Of a DNA stretch of 64,000 nucleotides, positions 60,843 through 64,000 are shown in pieces. The stretch is from Cymodocea nodosa (Eukaryota; Streptophyta; Magnoliopsida; Alismatales; Cymodoceaceae), in contig CM072347.1 of assembly GCA_036874045.1 (NCBI GenBank), positions 126,501 through 190,500 of the forward strand, written 5' to 3'. Below the pieces are notes generated by a model. That model was not told the DNA's origin and made no database searches. It worked only from the letters and a program-made list of their open reading frames with translations. The first letter of the stretch is position 1; each line of letters starts with the position of its first letter. A program made the position numbers and the translations under genes.

Positions 60843-63216
60843 GGTTGGTCATCGGTGATGTATTTTGAACGAAATGCGAAAGACTTCTTAATCATTTTAG
60901 TATATGTTGCTGAGCGATGATGAGATAGATTAGAACATGAAGATCGAAGAAGAACATGTAATGTATGGGAGGCTTCTGGTGTGAAAGCATCTTCGTTGCA
61001 GAGCTCGAGGAGTAGACCGCGTTGCCGCCATTAATGAATGTTTTGGAATAATTAATTCCACTATAATAAAAGTTAGTTTAAATGTTTTAATATACACAAA
61101 TATCTGCATTTTAAATTTCTTTAAATTACAATTCTGCCTGACACAAATATTTGAACAATAAAATAAAAAAGTTCTTTATTTACATTTTGTTTCTATGAGA
61201 ATAGTAGTCATGTATCATTTACTACGAGAACTAAACCTATGTTAATATATGATTTTCAGTCATTGTTAATATCAAAGTAGATTTATACACGTCGAACGTT
61301 TGTAGATATAAAAAATAAGATTACTATAAAAATTGAACTCGAATCTCTTCATTTATTGTCGATTAATTTTGAAATGGAATTTCATACTTTCTTGACGTAA
61401 ACGGTCAAACATCTATAGATTCCTTTGAATTTGAAAACAATCCCAGGTAAGCTTTAAAGTAACCGACGAAAAAAAAAATACTTTAATTTTCATTCTCTAT
61501 AAATTTTCCTGTGACTTTTCTTTTTTACCTTTCAAATGCACAAATAAACAAACCTTAAATACCATATATTAATTTTCAACTCCCCACCTAATTGAGATTT
61601 TTTTTAAGAAAAAAGAAAAAAGAAAATGAAACACGATGAGCTAGCACTCCAAAGTCAACGTGGTTTGAAGTTGATGATTTCAGATTATTTTATTTTAAAT
61701 CTCTACGTTCGCAGTTCCTTGGTCGTGGCGTACGCGTGAGTCCTTTTTATTTTTAATCTTCTCTTCTTTGGGTTAATTAATTTTTTTTCCTGCACATGCA
61801 TCCTCATCATTCGTCCATATCATCAAGCCTGGAAGTTAATTAACTAAGCAGTCTGGGCTATACACTCCACAACCGTACCGCATGCTGTATTTTATAAAAT
61901 TCTAAATAGATAGTCAGATGGATGGCTGGAGAGAGAGAGAGAGAGAGAGAGTCAGATGCGTGTGTGTGTGGATTCAAGTTTAATTATAAACACTCGAGTC
62001 AATCAAAATTTCAGGATTGTTGAAATCCAAACGAAGCATTAAATATTTATGTTTAGAGAGATGTTCAGCGATAAGGCTCCATTTAGGTCCACCGAAGGAT
62101 CGAGTTGGGCTAGCCCATAAGCCCAGGATATGATTGTGAGTAAACTCGGCCCTGGGCTTCAAGGGTTTCCCGGGCCCATCATGCTTGGAAAATTCTAGCT
62201 TTTGTTGGTGGTTGCCTTTCCGGTTTCAATATTGGAGAAATCATAGAACTTTTATTAGAATCCCTTTGTGTACTTTGGAAAATTAAATATTTGAAATACG
62301 TGGACTTGTGAAAATAATTTACTTTAAATTATGATTATATATAATATTATTAAATCACGTATGGTTAAATTATAAGACAATAGATAAAATAGATATTTAT
62401 AATAATCTTATAATTATGATGGGGACAATTTTCCTCCCGCCACTTAAAAGGAATAGTCTCTACAGGCACCGTCACGGCCTTCGGCGTCGTCATGCGTGGC
62501 CACCCACGTCGCCACACGTGTCTGTCTACTGCTGACATGTAGACCACCCGCTCACCTTCCTACGTACCATGCACTGTCTGCCTATTGCACACTCATCACC
62601 CACGTACCACGGACCACCCGTTATCTTATTTTTACACTCTCTTTCCAGGAAGGCATGCGATATTAAGGTCCAATTTCTACATTTTTTTTTGGTTAAAAAA
62701 AAAAATAACGAAAAATGACAGATATAATAATATATGATAGGAAATATAGTATTATTTGTATATTAAAAGAAATGATAAAAAATCAGAAAATAAGGTGTTT
62801 GTATGGTTACAAGAAATTAAAAAGTTAATGATAATTTTTTTAAATTTAAATAATAAATTACATACTATGTATTATTTTTTTATTGTGTAAAAAATATAAT
62901 TCGGTAATACACTTCATCAACTACTTTCTTTCTTTGTTCAACACTTGTTTCGTTAGTATAACTTATTTCTTCTTCTTCAATAATGCCAAGAGTTTTATCA
63001 GCATTCATTTCAATTAATTTATCCGTAACATTATACACCTGTTTATCGTAAGAAAAAAAATAAAAAAAAGTGAGAGAAGAAAAAAATAAAATAAACACAT
63101 GGCTACCTTTGTAGGTGCCACGTGTTGGTGCGGTCGATAAATTTAAGCCAAGCTTGGATCGAATTGGTCGGCCTTTACCACTTCTCGGGTGTTCGCGAAC
63201 GCCGCCGCACTCGACG
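60840..63216. other. Intergenic before the PIG3-like gene
   Basis: AT-rich DNA without a recognisable gene. A GGCCC-rich patch at 62.08-62.18 kb (GGGCTAGCCCATAAGCCCAGG) may be a promoter or repeat remnant. A GC-rich block at 62.44-62.62 kb shows no coding match. Confidence 0.5.
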
Positions 63217-63651
63217 ATGAGGGCGGTCGTGATCACTACCCCTGGCGGCCCGGGGGTCCTGGAGGTGCGGACGGTGGACGACCCGCCGGTGCTCGCGGAC
63301 GGCGAGGTCCTCGTCAAGGTGGAGGCCGCGGCTCTCAACAGAGCCGACACCCTACAGCGGAAGGGTTCGTACCCACCGCCCCCGGGCGCCAGCCCCTACC
63401 CTGGTCTCGAATGCTCCGGCACCGTGCTCGCCGTCGGGAAGGACGTCCGCCGCTGGAAGGCTGGAGATCCGGTGTGCGCGCTGCTTTCCGGTGGAGGATA
63501 CGCGGAGAAGGTGGCCGTGCCGGCGGGGCAGGTGCTTCCCGCTCCGCGGGCGGTTTCGCTGGTGGAAGCCGCGTGCTTTCCGGAGGTGGCGTGCACTGTT
63601 TGGTCCACCGTCTTCATGATCAGCCGCTTGTCCTCTGGGGAGACTTTCTTG
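63217..63651 (+). CDS. PIG3-like quinone oxidoreductase, first exon (partial)
   Basis: This is the N-terminal 145 codons of a zinc-free medium-chain dehydrogenase/reductase of the quinone oxidoreductase PIG3/TP53I3 type, which reduces quinones with NADPH. The frame starts MRAVVITTPGGPGVLEVRTV, continues with VEAAALNRADTLQRKGSYPP and the GroES-like core YPGLECSGTVLAVGKDV, and stops at SSGETFL before a GTCATA donor. The next exon should begin with the GGSSGIG nucleotide-binding loop but lies beyond 64000. Codon use is very GC-rich at third positions, as in monocot first exons. The ATG at 63217 matches family N-termini; upstream frame is open but unlike the family. Confidence 0.9.
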
Positions 63652-64000
63652 GTCATAATTCCTGCTTTCCTTCTTATTTTCTTACTTTTTATGTTTTCTC
63701 TGCCGCTTTTTTTTAAAAAAAAAATTTACTTGAGTTTTAAGCCGGGAAGCATCTTGCTGAATTATCTTTTTTGCATTATGTGTAGATCCACTTATGTTGT
63801 TTACGTGTGTATTGTTTTTTATCATCACTGGAAAATGACATTCACACATATATACAACTATGATTTTCGAAGATATGCATGTACCACTTGAGTAGGGTTA
63901 GCACTGAGCGTAAGGAGTAAAATTTAGTGATTCAAGGTAAAATAATAAGGTTACAACGTTAGAAGGGCACTAAATTAAACCTCTAAAGGTGAGACTTTCA
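63652..64000 (+). other. Start of intron 1 of the PIG3-like gene
   Basis: After the donor the sequence turns AT-rich and no further PIG3 exon appears before the window ends. Confidence 0.7.

Noticed and set aside
1-64000. tRNA, rRNA, CRISPR, phage or bacterial-type systems
   Set aside because: I looked for tRNA arm motifs, rRNA stretches, spaced repeats and compact gene arrays and found none. The window is ordinary plant nuclear DNA, and no multi-gene novel system is supported.

Overview
The window is nuclear DNA of a flowering plant. Intron-rich genes with plant-only products (THF1, STP sugar carrier, NAC factor, WIP-type wound peptide, NDB-type NADH dehydrogenase) sit in AT-rich intergenic DNA. 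Strongly GC-rich first exons beside AT-rich introns suggest a monocot, perhaps a non-grass one; the order cannot be fixed from the sequence alone. No bacterial, viral or organellar block was seen.

Layout, left to right: a promoter edge (1-150) of a gene lying off the left end; THF1 (minus, 1166-5453); a one-exon WIP/DUF3774 wound-induced polypeptide gene (minus, 6135-6449); a VAP4-type MSP-domain gene (plus, 8544-11242); an STP H+/hexose symporter (minus, 11982-13803); an EF-hand external NADH dehydrogenase NDB2 (minus, 15747-22709); a TATA-driven, apparently non-coding spliced transcription unit (minus, 27.2 to 25.2 kb) holding a C/D box snoRNA that fits snoR77Y; a Glu-rich two-helix membrane protein (minus, 28606-29286); an hnRNP U-like SPRY/P-loop gene (minus, 31043-36168); a NAM-type NAC gene (plus, 38791-40120); a decayed GID8 (LisH-CTLH) pseudogene (minus, 41269-43567) with a LINE reverse-transcriptase relic; a secreted Gly/Ser-rich protein (plus, 45370-45981); a SCAMP gene (plus, 48142-58199) with large transposon-filled introns; a secreted Gly-rich/eight-Cys protein (minus, 60247-60627); and exon 1 of a PIG3-like quinone oxidoreductase (plus, from 63217) running off the right end.

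For the multi-exon genes I rebuilt exon chains by hand from GT/AG sites and frame; all of the complete chains sum to a multiple of three with no internal stop. The genes are functionally unrelated neighbours, as usual in plants, and I see no operon-like or defence-like system. The most interesting features lie inside the genes: a tandemly duplicated exon array in the hnRNP U-like gene in which one copy carries a stop and a frame change, a 244-bp tandem duplication that gives NDB2 a second stronger-looking splice donor, a SCAMP gene lacking its usual proline-rich exon, and a snoRNA with a guide matching the 18S rRNA decoding-site loop.
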